From Leptolyngbya sp. DLM2.Bin27 (GTDB lineage: Bacteria > Cyanobacteriota > Cyanobacteriia > Phormidesmidales > Phormidesmidaceae), in NCBI GenBank assembly GCA_007694115.1, contig RECJ01000198.1, positions 1 to 50,897 of the forward strand: a DNA stretch of 50,897 nt, written 5' to 3'. Below are positions 16,956-25,346 of this stretch, in pieces. Each line of letters starts with the position of its first letter. The first letter of the stretch is position 1. A program made the translations under genes and the position numbers. The notes under the pieces were generated by a model that worked only from the letters and a program-made list of their open reading frames with translations, ran no database searches and had not been told where the DNA came from.

Positions 16956-17459
16956 GATTTGTTTCCTTCTAAAAACAGCGGTAGATCGCGCCGATAGTCA
17001 GGCAGATTTGTCCAGTTAGAGCTTTATTGCCAGAGTAAATAAAGGTGCGCTCTAAATACTCTCAAAGAAAATGATTAATTTGGGCAAAACTTTCTGCCAG
17101 ATCTTCTGCCAAATACTTCATCTAGACGTAATCTAGCCCTTCTATTAGCTCTGGCGCAGCCTCAGTAGTGTAGGCAAAATTCCAGGGCTAAACGTCTCTC
17201 CCAAGGTAGAACCAGTGACTGATTGAGGGCGAGATACTGCTGCTAAAATTCTCTGTCTAAAAGATTTTAGCTCCGGCAAAGCTGCTACTTGGTTGGCCAG
17301 CTGAGCTGTGGTCAATCTCTGCCCAACTGCGATCGCAACTATCTCCGATGAGCGATGGGGCTAGAGCAGCTCGTTTGTTAGACCGTTATAAAGGCAACGG
17401 TTGAAGGCTCGCTCTAGCTTCCCAGCGGTTGCTGATGGCTCACTAAGGAGGAAGCATAT
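16956..17459. other. Shared 500-base upstream region of a secreted-protein gene and the stress operon
   Basis: This divergent intergenic region is lower in GC than the flanks near 17000-17130. It contains a short direct repeat (TTCTGCCAGATC/TTCTGCCAAATA, about 17092-17115) and ends with a very strong Shine-Dalgarno, AAGGAGGAA at 17445-17453, 6 bases before the 17460 start. No named operator could be identified. A long regulated leader or a small RNA is possible but unsupported. Confidence 0.45.
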
Positions 17460-18233
17460 ATGGCTTCACAACATCGGCATCGGCGTGCGGTCGGTATTTT
17501 CTCGAATCGCCCCACTACCGCCTCTGCCTTGCAAGCGTTGAGCGACTCGGGCTTTAACATGCATCACGTATCGGTGATCGCCAAAGATTCTGATCGACAA
17601 AATGCGATCGCAGGCGTCAACGTGATCGACGAAGTTAGCAACCAATCCGACACAGGCGGTGCCGTGGGCGCAGTCACAGGCGGCGTGCTGGGCGGTGTCG
17701 CTGGGCTGCTGGTGGGGCTGGGCACGCTGGTTATTCCGGGTATTGGCCCGGCTCTGCTAGCCGGTGAACTGGCTACTGTTTTGTCTACCCTCGCGGGGGG
17801 CGCTGCCGGAGCCGTTGCTGGTGGTCTAGTAGGGGCTCTGATTGGCCTGGGCATTCCTGAGCATCGAGCTAGGCGCTACCAAGAACGGGTGGCCCAGGGC
17901 CATTACCTGGTCATGCTCAAAGGAACTGAGCCTGAAATTGCCCGCGCCGAGCGCACCCTCCAACAGGCTGGAATTGAAGATTGGGGCCTGTACCACGCTG
18001 CCGATGAACTGCCCCAGGTGAGCGATGGGGTTCCCCCCAGTGGGACCCATGGCGGGGTGACCTCTGCCCCTAGCCAACCCTATCCCAATGCCCAGCCCAG
18101 TCGGCCCGTTGATGTTAATCAACGCTCGGTTGACCAGACCCAGAGCTACCCCGGTAACGTCGCTCCTCGGCCAGGCGATGTTGCTCCGGTAACGGGGCCG
18201 CCCCACGCCTCTAACCCTGTTGTAGAGCCCTAG
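17460..18233 (+). CDS. General stress protein 17M-like protein with glycine zipper
   Basis: A 257-residue protein. The N-terminal domain (about 10-40, AVGIFSNRPTTASALQALSDSGF...VSVIAKD) resembles the YflT/GSP-17M general-stress domain. The middle (about 62-135) is Gly/Ala-rich with GxxxG zippers and no charge, likely one to three membrane hairpins. A second ferredoxin-like strand set follows (HYLVMLKGTEPEIARAERTLQQAGI). The tail from about 185 is Pro/Gln/Ser-rich and disordered. It has an unusually strong ribosome site. It heads a three-gene plus-strand run ending at a strong terminator. A stress role is inferred from the domain and neighbours. Confidence 0.65.
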   Translation: MASQHRHRRAVGIFSNRPTTASALQALSDSGFNMHHVSVIAKDSDRQNAIAGVNVIDEVSNQSDTGGAVGAVTGGVLGGVAGLLVGLGTLVIPGIGPALLAGELATVLSTLAGGAAGAVAGGLVGALIGLGIPEHRARRYQERVAQGHYLVMLKGTEPEIARAERTLQQAGIEDWGLYHAADELPQVSDGVPPSGTHGGVTSAPSQPYPNAQPSRPVDVNQRSVDQTQSYPGNVAPRPGDVAPVTGPPHASNPVVEP

Positions 18234-18310
18234 GGGCATCGAGGGGGCCAAGTTGGCCATGTCCACAGCGCACCGCCGCTGAACTAATTGCACCTGTTGA
18301 GGAAAAACCT

Positions 18311-18736
18311 ATGACTATGCTGAAATCCATTCGCCTTGGCGTGATTGCCCTGTGCCTAGGGGTAATTTTATTCACCACTAGCGCCTGCGGCAGCGCTACC
18401 CAAACCAGCACCGCTCCCCGGCTAGAGCCGACCTCGGCCTACAGCCAGCTAGAGCGGGGCGACACCGCTAGCGGCGAAAACTACGGGCGGTGGGTGATGC
18501 AAACTGCCCGAGGACTGGTGACGGACGCCTTTGTGCGCGACAACAACAAACTCGGCGTGGTGATCTCGCCTGAGATCAAACCTCAGGAGGTCAAGACGTT
18601 AGCCCAGTCGCTGGTGCAGGGGTTTCATCAAAAATTCCCCAACCGTGACCTGAGCGTATTGGTGTATGCCCCTGACAAAGAGCTGATTTTAACCGCCAAC
18701 TACGACGACACCACCCGCCAAGTCGTCTACCAATAG
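18311..18736 (+). CDS. Small lipoprotein of unknown function
   Basis: A 141-residue protein with a lipoprotein signal: LGVIALCLGVILFTTSAC places the lipid-bearing Cys near residue 26. The mature part starts with a Thr/Ser-rich linker, then a compact alpha/beta domain (NNKLGVVISPEIKPQEVKTLAQSLVQGFHQKFPNRDLSVLVYAPDKELILTANYDDTT). I know of no named family. The ribosome site is GAGGAAA. It is the second gene of the stress-type operon, 77 bases after the first, and probably acts at the membrane surface. Confidence 0.62.
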   Translation: MTMLKSIRLGVIALCLGVILFTTSACGSATQTSTAPRLEPTSAYSQLERGDTASGENYGRWVMQTARGLVTDAFVRDNNKLGVVISPEIKPQEVKTLAQSLVQGFHQKFPNRDLSVLVYAPDKELILTANYDDTTRQVVYQ

Positions 18737-18779
18737 CCAATCAGGCATCACCCCATTTAATCATTAGGAGATTTTTGCC

Positions 18780-19298
18780 ATGACCAGCAGCAAAGACTAT
18801 AAACGCCAGATCATGAATGACCTGGCCAGCGGCAACGCCGAGAGCATCGACAGCAAAGCTACCCAGCCCGAAAAGGAATACGCCAACTTTGACGATTTTG
18901 CCAATCGGTCTTCTCGCGACGAGCGTCGAGAGATGATCGGGCGCGGGTTTCACCCCGACCGGATTGCTCCTAGCCAGATGGAGCCAGAACTGCGCCAGGC
19001 GATCGCCAAAATTAAGCCCAAGGAGCGCGACGATGTCGCCCGTGACCTATTTAAGCATCTCAAGGGGCGCGGCCTCAGCGATCGCGATTTAGAAAAGCAG
19101 CTGGGTCTGTCTACCCACCACGCCAGCCGCATGAATGAAGATGACGTCACCAAGCTGGCCTCGTTCACCTACCATAGCCACCCCGACATCTTTCAGGATG
19201 TGCTGGCCGACCAGCCGACGATTATGAAGTTCTTTAGCAACCCGCTGGTGGGTGCAGCGGTGGGTGCGATCGCAGCCAAGTGGTTGGGCAAGCGGTAG
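18780..19298 (+). CDS. Conserved hypothetical protein, third gene of the stress-type operon
   Basis: A 172-residue protein that I do not recognise. It is highly charged and mostly helical (EKEYANFDDFANRSSRDERREMIGRGF; KPKERDDVARDLFKHLKGRGLSDRDLEKQLGLSTHHASRMNEDDVTKL). The segment from about 75-115 is patterned like a helix-turn-helix, though not clearly DNA-binding. The last 20 residues are hydrophobic with Gly/Ala (FFSNPLVGAAVGAIAAKWLG), a possible C-terminal membrane anchor. The ribosome site TAGGAGA is good. It follows the lipoprotein gene by 43 bases and ends before a bidirectional terminator. Confidence 0.6.
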   Translation: MTSSKDYKRQIMNDLASGNAESIDSKATQPEKEYANFDDFANRSSRDERREMIGRGFHPDRIAPSQMEPELRQAIAKIKPKERDDVARDLFKHLKGRGLSDRDLEKQLGLSTHHASRMNEDDVTKLASFTYHSHPDIFQDVLADQPTIMKFFSNPLVGAAVGAIAAKWLGKR

Positions 19299-19324
19299 AC
19301 ACTGCTCTAATGAATACTCCCGAT

Positions 19325-19351
19325 TAGGGGCGCAGCGTGCCACGCCCCTAC
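19325..19351 (+). repeat. REP-like palindrome with CTACG tail
   Basis: Arms TAGGGGCG (19325-19332) and CGCCCCTA (19343-19350) enclose a 10-base loop, and CG follows. It is a member of the dispersed palindrome family by its CCCCTACG end. A second small hairpin, GGTTCC/GGAACC, follows within 10 bases. Confidence 0.7.
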
Positions 19352-19438
19352 GGGGTTCCTGATGAGGAACCGGGGTTGACCCCATCGGATTTGGAGTCAA
19401 GCATTGCCCAGCGAACATGACTCAAAGCAAAAAAAGCA

Positions 19439-19476
19439 AAAAATGGAGTCAGGCAGACATGCCTGACTCCATTTTT
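19439..19476. terminator. Bidirectional rho-independent terminator
   Basis: A 13-bp perfect stem (ATGGAGTCAGGCA / TGCCTGACTCCAT) with GACA loop is flanked by an A-run on the left and a T-run on the right, so it works on both strands. It separates the stress operon (plus strand) from the RNA-binding protein gene (minus strand). Confidence 0.93.
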
Positions 19477-19568
19477 ATGGCCGCCTAGCCGAGCAGCTCA
19501 CGGGTTGGGTGCCCATCAGTGCCCGGTCTGGGCTAAACAATCGCTGGTGTTTGACCAACGGCTGGGGC

Positions 19569-19892
19569 CTAGTAGCCGCCGCGAGAGAAGCTGTCGCCAC
19601 CGCCACGACGACCGCCGCCGCCGAAGGAACCGCCGCCACCGCTGCGATCTTCGCGGGGCTTAGCTTTGTTGACTTTGAGGTCGCGTCCCATCCACTCAGC
19701 GCCGTCGAGAGCTTCAATGGCAGCGGTTTCTTCAGCATCGGCCGCCATTTCGACAAAACCAAAGCCACGCATGCGGCCGGTTTCGCGATCGGTGGGCAGC
19801 TGAACCCGCTTAACAGACCCATACTCTGCAAATACAGAGGTTAGATCTTCGCTGGTAACGTCATAGGACAGGTTGCCTACGTAGATTGACAT
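19569..19892 (-). CDS. RNA-binding protein, RRM with glycine-rich tail (Rbp type)
   Basis: A 107-residue protein with one RNA recognition motif. RNP2 is IYVGNLSY (3-10) and RNP1 is RGFGFVEM (about 42-49). The C-terminal 25 residues are a Gly/Arg/Ser tail (GGGGSFGGGGRRGGGDSFSRGGY). This is the cyanobacterial Rbp architecture; several such genes are cold-induced and the products bind mRNA. The ATG at 19892 gives MSIYVGNL, the family start. A long 5' region upstream would suit post-transcriptional control, as known for relatives. Confidence 0.9.
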   Translation of the reverse strand: MSIYVGNLSYDVTSEDLTSVFAEYGSVKRVQLPTDRETGRMRGFGFVEMAADAEETAAIEALDGAEWMGRDLKVNKAKPREDRSGGGGSFGGGGRRGGGDSFSRGGY

Positions 19893-20268
19893 ATGTTCTT
19901 GTCTCCAAAAATTAAAGGGTGTGTAGAGCAAAATTTCGGAGAGAAGTCTGTCAATGGAAAAACGGAAAAACTCGTTAGTACTAGAAACAAATGCTGCTAA
20001 CCGATCTCTATATCTCTGGAGTTACCCTAGCATGTTTGAAAAGGCGGCGTATCGCCAGGGCAAAAAATACTGGCTAAAACTCGATCCCAGGTGGTGCGTC
20101 ATCGTTCAAAAGCGGCCCTAGGGTGACTCGCACAGGCTTTGTAAAGATTCGTATCTAGGTGTCTCTAGATGCTGATGCAGTTGGGAGATGCATTCTGTAT
20201 GCCGCAGGTGAGGGCGGCCTGCAGGGGCAATGCCGTGGGAGAATGGGAATTTAGATGAGACCTGATTT
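19893..20268. other. Divergent upstream region of rbp and a thioredoxin gene
   Basis: About 375 bases, AT-richer than the flanks close to the rbp start. It must hold promoters for both divergent genes. It likely encodes a long rbp mRNA leader. I see no separate gene and no recognised operator. Confidence 0.45.
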
Positions 20269-20595
20269 ATGCCCGCTGCTTATATAGAGAACGAAACCGA
20301 GTTTGATGCGCTTTTAAGTGCCGAGACCTTGTTTGTGGTGGACTGCACCGCCGCCTGGTGTGGCCCCTGCAAGCTAGTGGCCCCCCTGATGGATCAGCTG
20401 GCCGATGAGTACGGCGATCGGGTTAAGGTATTTAAGCTCGATCTCGACTCCAACCAGGCCGTGGCCAAGCGCTACGGCATTCGCAGCATTCCGGCTGTGA
20501 TGTTCTTTAACGACGGCGACGTAGCTGAGACCCTGGTGGGGGCTAAAAAATATGACGAATATAGCGCCACCCTGGGCAAGTACTTAGAGCCTTAG
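20269..20595 (+). CDS. Thioredoxin family protein
   Basis: A 108-residue thioredoxin fold. The active site is WCGPC (30-34) within FVVDCTAAWCGPCKLVAPLM, the cis-Pro lies in IRSIPAVMFF, and the length is typical. It differs from classical TrxA by having Cys26 before the active site. It reduces protein disulfides in the cytosol and can feed peroxiredoxins such as the Bcp encoded at 3674-4138. It is monocistronic, with a small GGAAAA/TTTTCC hairpin 9 bases past the stop. Confidence 0.88.
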   Translation: MPAAYIENETEFDALLSAETLFVVDCTAAWCGPCKLVAPLMDQLADEYGDRVKVFKLDLDSNQAVAKRYGIRSIPAVMFFNDGDVAETLVGAKKYDEYSATLGKYLEP

Positions 20596-20971
20596 GTGAC
20601 TTCTGGAAAATAGTTTTCCTAATGGTGGGCAGTGCCCACCCTACAGCGGCTACAGTCGCTGGATTGAAGCTGGTATCTTCTTTCCTAGAAACCTCCTGAG
20701 GCCTAAGGCTCGGTTGGGCGAGGCCAGTCAGGCCGCTGTTGCGGCGGCCTGTTGGGTTAGAGGCTGTCATCCCAGCCTGCTTTCGCAAACTTTTGCTGTG
20801 AGTTTGGGAGTTTACTCCTGAGCGGCTGTGGCCGCAGCCTATAGTTTCTAGGCATTTCAGGAGTTGTTTGATCGCCTTGACAGGGCTGGTATCCTAAGGG
20901 CCAAAGATCTAGGCAGAACGTCCACACCCCCGTAGACTGGGGACAGCCGATAACACCAACAGCAGGGCGAT
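20596..20971. other. Region between thioredoxin gene and glgA, with a palindrome
   Basis: About 375 bases. It contains the hairpin GGAAAA-tag-TTTTCC (20605-20619), the REP-like palindrome at 20622-20643, and a GC-rich imperfect hairpin (around 20732-20755). It must also contain the glgA promoter. No gene is supported. Confidence 0.5.
20622..20643 (+). repeat. REP-like palindrome, close match to the one inside URC4
   Basis: GGTGGGCA and TGCCCACC (20624-20640) form an 8-1-8 palindrome followed by CTAC. The 22-base element differs at one base from the copy at 23962-23983. Confidence 0.88.
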
Positions 20972-22441
20972 ATGGAAATTCTTTTTGTGGCGGCAGAAGC
21001 GGCACCCTTGGCTAAAGTTGGCGGCATGGGCGATGTGGTGGGTTCGCTGCCTAAGGTGCTGCGCAAGCTGGGGCATGATGTACGTATTTTTATGCCCTAC
21101 TACGGGTTTTTGCCCGATAAAGTAGACATCCCCGCCGAGCCGGTGTGGCAGGGCACGGCAATGTTCAATGACTTTGCGGTCTACGAGACCACCCTGCCCG
21201 AGTCTGATGTACCCGTGTACCTGTTTGGCCACCCCGCCTTCGACCCCCGCAAGGTCTACGGCGGCGATGACGAAGCCTGGCGCTTTACCTTTTTTGCCAA
21301 CGGTGCCGCCGAGTTTGCCTGGAACTACTGGAAGCCCCAGATCATCCACTGCCACGACTGGCATACGGGCATGATCCCGGTGTGGATGAACCAGTCGCCC
21401 GACATCGGCACGGTGTTTACCATTCACAACCTGGCCTACCAGGGGCCGTGGCGGTGGGAGCTAGAGCGCATTACCTGGTGCCCGTGGTATATGCAGGGGC
21501 ACAACACCATGGCGGCGGCGGTGCAGTTTGCCGATCGGGTCAACACCGTGTCGCCCACCTACGCCGAGCAAATCAAAACCCCGGCCTACGGCGAAGAACT
21601 GGAGGGGCTGCTGTCGTTTATTGGCGGCAAGCTGACCGGCGTGCTCAACGGCATCGATGACGAGTCCTATGACCCCGCCACCGATCGGTATATCGCCAAA
21701 AACTTCACCGCCGACAGCCTGGCCAACCGCCGCACCAACAAGGTGGCGATTCAAGAAGAGCTGGGTCTAGAGGTCAACTCAAAGGCATTTTTGGTGGGTC
21801 TGGTGGGTCGCCTGGTAGAGCAGAAGGGGCTAGATTTAATTCTGCAAATTTTGGATCGGTTTTTGTCGTACACCGACGCGCAGTTTATTTTGCTGGGCAC
21901 GGGCGATCGCTACTACGAAACCCAGCTGTGGCAGATGGCCAGCCGCTACCGGGGCCGCATGGCCACCTACTTGCTCTACAGCGAGGGCCTGGGCCGCCGC
22001 ATCTACGCCGGGGCCGATGCCTTTCTCATGCCCTCCCGGTTTGAGCCCTGCGGCATCAGCCAGATGATCGCCATGCGCTACGGCTGCATTCCGGTGGTGC
22101 GGCGCACTGGCGGGCTGGTGGATACGGTGCAGCACAACGACCCCGAAAACCAGGCGGGCACTGGCTACTGCTTTGACCGCTATGAGCCACTCGATCTGTT
22201 TACCTGTCTGATTCGCGCCTGGGAGGGCTACCGCCACAAAGACGCTTGGCAAGCGCTGCAGCGGCGGGCCATGGGCCAAGACTTTAGCTGGGACAAATCG
22301 GCCATTGATTACGTCAAGCTCTACAGCGAAATGCTGGGGCTAGACTATCAAGACCAGCTGCCGCAGCTCCAGTTGGCCAATCCTGCCGACCAGGCAGAGG
22401 TTCCCCAGCCTCAGACGCCCTTGACCAGACAGGTGAGATAG
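20972..22441 (+). CDS. glgA: Glycogen synthase GlgA (GlgA1 type)
   Basis: A 489-residue GT5 enzyme that extends glycogen from ADP-glucose. The donor-binding motif is [13 protein letters not shown] (15-27), followed by [13 protein letters not shown] and [12 protein letters not shown]. In the second domain [11 protein letters not shown] and [32 protein letters not shown] bind [11 protein letters not shown] and MPYYGF match the cyanobacterial GlgA1 group (Synechocystis sll0945). The start is well fixed by [15 protein letters not shown] genes follow 147 bases later on the same strand. Glycogen phosphorylase lies 4.7 kb downstream. Confidence 0.93.
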   Translation: MEILFVAAEAAPLAKVGGMGDVVGSLPKVLRKLGHDVRIFMPYYGFLPDKVDIPAEPVWQGTAMFNDFAVYETTLPESDVPVYLFGHPAFDPRKVYGGDDEAWRFTFFANGAAEFAWNYWKPQIIHCHDWHTGMIPVWMNQSPDIGTVFTIHNLAYQGPWRWELERITWCPWYMQGHNTMAAAVQFADRVNTVSPTYAEQIKTPAYGEELEGLLSFIGGKLTGVLNGIDDESYDPATDRYIAKNFTADSLANRRTNKVAIQEELGLEVNSKAFLVGLVGRLVEQKGLDLILQILDRFLSYTDAQFILLGTGDRYYETQLWQMASRYRGRMATYLLYSEGLGRRIYAGADAFLMPSRFEPCGISQMIAMRYGCIPVVRRTGGLVDTVQHNDPENQAGTGYCFDRYEPLDLFTCLIRAWEGYRHKDAWQALQRRAMGQDFSWDKSAIDYVKLYSEMLGLDYQDQLPQLQLANPADQAEVPQPQTPLTRQVR

Positions 22442-22588
22442 ATTTAACGCTAGAAGATCATGCTGGAGATCACCCCGGTCTCAGTTAATTTGCGATCGCA
22501 GCTCTTGGGGGATGGCTGTCTGTCACCCGTGAGCTTTTCGGGGTTGGCGACTATGGCAAATTAGTTGTTTCTGTGACCTGAGGCATCT

Positions 22589-23935
22589 ATGAGCGACGGT
22601 AATGGTTCGGCGGCGGGCAACCTGGTGCCGCCCAGTTCCCTCGATCAAGCTAGTTTGTTGGCCCAGCCCGATCCCTTGGCCCCACCCGAGACGCCCAAGC
22701 GTCGCCATATCGTGCTGACCTCTCACCCCAGCCGCAGCGGCCTCAAGGGCGGCCCGGTGCAGTGGGGCCATGGCGACCCGCAGGTGAGGGGGGCGATCGT
22801 GGCCACCGTCACCAACCCCAACCACCGCAACGCCATTGGCACCCACTCTGGCTCCTACGCGGTGTACCGGGCCCTGGCGGTGGCCAGTGGGGTGCTCAAT
22901 CCCGACCACAAGCCCGACTTCACCAATACCGCCCCCACCATTCCCATTGGCCCCCATCCCAGCTGGGCCGACCCGGAAAAAATTGTCTCCCTCGACCCCT
23001 TTGGGGCGCTGGTGGGCGAGGTCTACGGGGCTCTATCGCAGGAGGGCATTGACATTCGCCCCTCCATCGCGGTCACCCGCGCCCATATTCAAATGCCCGA
23101 GCTGCTGGAGGCGGTGCGCCAGGGGCGCATCACCGAAGACGGCGTGATCGTCAAGCCCGGCGGCGACCTGGTGGTGACCAAGGCGGCGGTGGAGCCGGTG
23201 TGGTATCTGCCGGGGGTGGCCCAGCGCCTGGGCGTCAGCGAAGACGACCTGCGCTATGCCCTGTTTGAGCAGACCGGCGGCATGTTTCCGGAGCTGGTGA
23301 CCCGGCCCGATCTGAAGGTGTTTTTGCCCCCCATTGGCGGCATTACGGTCTATATCATTGGCGATCTGGCGGCGGTCACCGACCCAGATCGCCCCCTGGC
23401 GGTGCGGGTTCATGACGAGTGCAACGGATCTGACGTGTTTGGCTCTGATATCTGCACCTGTCGCCCCTACCTGGTACATGGCCTCGAAGAATGCATCGCC
23501 ACCGCCCAAGCCGGGGGCGCGGGTCTGATTGTCTACTTCCGCAAGGAGGGGCGCGCCCTGGGGGAAGTGACCAAGTTTTTGGTCTACAACGCCCGCAAGC
23601 GGCAGGTGGGGGGCGATCGCGCCGACGCCTACTTTGCCCGCACCGAATGCGTCGCCGGGGTGCAGGACGTGCGCTTTCAAGAACTGATGCCCGATGTGCT
23701 GCACTGGCTGGGGGTGACCCGCATTGATCGCTTTGTGTCGATGAGCGATATGAAGTACAACGCCATTGTGCGATCGGGCATTGAGATTGTCGAGCGGGTG
23801 CCGATCCCCGACGACCTGGTGCCCCCCGACGCGCGGGTGGAGATCGAGGCGAAGAAGGCGGCGGGCTACTACACCGATAAGATCGCGCCGACGGAGGAAG
23901 ATTTGGCCCAGATTAAAGGGCGGGGGCTGGAGTAG
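22589..23935 (+). CDS. GTP cyclohydrolase II-like protein, URC1 type (uracil catabolism)
   Basis: A 448-residue homologue of GTP cyclohydrolase II, in the long form known as URC1. It has a roughly 190-residue N-terminal extension. The cyclohydrolase core keeps the zinc Cys set (Cys278, Cys289, Cys291 in HDECNGSDVFGSDICTC) and the catalytic EGR (320-322). RibA's GIGL is replaced by ALGE, so riboflavin synthesis is not expected. In yeast URC1 is needed for a uracil breakdown route via ribosyl-urea. It starts with a TGAGG ribosome site and ends 2 bases before the URC4 gene. Confidence 0.85.
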   Translation: MSDGNGSAAGNLVPPSSLDQASLLAQPDPLAPPETPKRRHIVLTSHPSRSGLKGGPVQWGHGDPQVRGAIVATVTNPNHRNAIGTHSGSYAVYRALAVASGVLNPDHKPDFTNTAPTIPIGPHPSWADPEKIVSLDPFGALVGEVYGALSQEGIDIRPSIAVTRAHIQMPELLEAVRQGRITEDGVIVKPGGDLVVTKAAVEPVWYLPGVAQRLGVSEDDLRYALFEQTGGMFPELVTRPDLKVFLPPIGGITVYIIGDLAAVTDPDRPLAVRVHDECNGSDVFGSDICTCRPYLVHGLEECIATAQAGGAGLIVYFRKEGRALGEVTKFLVYNARKRQVGGDRADAYFARTECVAGVQDVRFQELMPDVLHWLGVTRIDRFVSMSDMKYNAIVRSGIEIVERVPIPDDLVPPDARVEIEAKKAAGYYTDKIAPTEEDLAQIKGRGLE

Positions 23936-23937
23936 GG

Positions 23938-25209
23938 ATGGTGTTTTTAGGCCGCGATGGGATGGTGGGCGGTGCCCACCCTACGGCAGAGGCGGCGATC
24001 GCTTACCTGCAAAGTGCGGGGGCGGTGCGCGATCGCACCCGCGCCCTCTTCACCCTGGCCCAGCAAGATCAGCTCCACCATTTTCGCTACCACCCCGAGG
24101 CGCTGCCCGCCGCCGCTGATTACGTCCTCGCGGTGATCCAGCAGCAGTATCCCACTGGCGAGATTCCCTTTCACTCGCGCTGGCGACACTTTGAGGTGGC
24201 CGGGCGATCGCGATTAGATCTCCTAGAGCCCAAGCTATCGGCCCTAGACTCGCTAGAGCAGGCCCGGCTCAAGGTCGATCTGGCGATTACCAGCGTGCTG
24301 CTAGATGCCGGGGCCGGGAGTCAGTGGCGGTACCTAGAGCCGGGGACTGGGATAGAGTTTCAGCGGTCGGAGGGGCTGGCGATCGCCAGCTTCCACAGCT
24401 TCACCGCCGGGCTCTTTTCGAGCCAGCCCGACCAGCCCTGGCAGGCCGATGCCACTGGCCTCACCCAGCTCACGGTCACCCATCTAGGCCAAGCCTTCCA
24501 GGTCACAGACGACAATCCATTGTTAGGGCTACAAGGGCGGGTAGCACTGCTGCAAAAGCTCGGCCACACCCTGCACCAGCAGCCCCAGATCTTCGGCATT
24601 AATGCTCCCAGACCCGGAAATTTGGTGGATTACTGGCTCCAGCAGGCCACCGATAACCGGCTCTCAGCCACCACCATTCTGCAAACTATCCTGCTGGGCC
24701 TCGGCCCCATCTGGCCGGGGCGAGTCGAAGTGGCCGGGGTAAACCTGGGCGACGTGTGGCCCCACCCCCAACTGCCCAACACCAGCCCCGGCAGCAACCT
24801 GGTGCCCTTCCACAAACTCTCCCAGTGGCTCACCTACTCACTACTTGAGCCCCTGCAAGATCTTGGCCTTACCATCACCGATCTCGACCAACTCACCGGC
24901 CTGGCCGAATACCGCAACGGCGGTCTTTTGGTCGACTGCGGCGTGCTCAGCCTCAAAGATCCCACTGTCCTAGATCAGGCCCACCCCCCCGACTCCCCCC
25001 TGATTGTCGAATGGCGTGCCCTCACCCTCTGCCTACTCGATGACCTCGCCACCCACATTCGCCACACCCTCGGGGTAGATGCTGCGGCCCTGCCCCTGGC
25101 CAAAATTCTCCAGGGCGGCACCTGGACGGCGGGGCGACAAATTGCGGCGCAGAAGCGGGCGGGCGGCGGGCCACCCATCCAACTGGCCAGCGACGGCACG
25201 GTGTTTTGA
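23938..25209 (+). CDS. URC4/Urg3 family protein (DUF1688), uracil catabolism
   Basis: A 423-residue DUF1688 protein, the URC4 family. The C-terminus has the family signature [15 protein letters not shown] and [14 protein letters not shown]. The mid-region [15 protein letters not shown] and [13 protein letters not shown] is also typical. It is required with URC1 and uracil phosphoribosyltransferase in the URC pathway; its chemistry is not settled. The N-terminal part [14 protein letters not shown] is encoded by a REP-like palindrome, so the true start may be the ATG at 23962. The gene begins 2 bases after URC1, so the two are co-translated. Confidence 0.85.
   Translation: MVFLGRDGMVGGAHPTAEAAIAYLQSAGAVRDRTRALFTLAQQDQLHHFRYHPEALPAAADYVLAVIQQQYPTGEIPFHSRWRHFEVAGRSRLDLLEPKLSALDSLEQARLKVDLAITSVLLDAGAGSQWRYLEPGTGIEFQRSEGLAIASFHSFTAGLFSSQPDQPWQADATGLTQLTVTHLGQAFQVTDDNPLLGLQGRVALLQKLGHTLHQQPQIFGINAPRPGNLVDYWLQQATDNRLSATTILQTILLGLGPIWPGRVEVAGVNLGDVWPHPQLPNTSPGSNLVPFHKLSQWLTYSLLEPLQDLGLTITDLDQLTGLAEYRNGGLLVDCGVLSLKDPTVLDQAHPPDSPLIVEWRALTLCLLDDLATHIRHTLGVDAAALPLAKILQGGTWTAGRQIAAQKRAGGGPPIQLASDGTVF
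23962..23984 (+). repeat. REP-like palindrome embedded in the 5' end of URC4
   Basis: ATGGTGGGC-GGT-GCCCACCCTACG: 7-bp perfect arms, with the same 22-base element as at 20622-20643 apart from one base. It is read in frame as MVGGAHPT in the URC4 protein. Confidence 0.88.
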
Positions 25210-25219
25210 TCAGAGCAGA

Positions 25220-25241
25220 GGGCAGACACCTGGGTCTGCCC
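25220..25241 (+). repeat. Palindrome copy 1 between URC4 and upp
   Basis: GGGCAGAC and GTCTGCCC with a 6-base loop, followed by CTAC. The same arms recur at 25292-25313. Confidence 0.85.
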
Positions 25242-25291
25242 CTACTCACCCACCCATCCAATCAAAATCCAATATCCCCTAGGCCATATCA

Positions 25292-25313
25292 GGGCAGACA
25301 CATAGGTCTGCCC
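25292..25313 (+). repeat. Palindrome copy 2 between URC4 and upp
   Basis: Identical 8-bp arms to the copy at 25220-25241 with a different loop (ACATAG), again followed by CTAC. Two copies 72 bases apart fill most of the 137-base URC4-upp gap. Confidence 0.85.
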
Positions 25314-25346
25314 CTACCCACCTATCCACCCCTCCACCCCTCACCC

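Noticed and set aside
22589..23935. Calling this gene ribA
   Set aside because: It has a long N-terminal extension, an altered GIGL motif and a URC4 neighbour, which point to URC1 instead.
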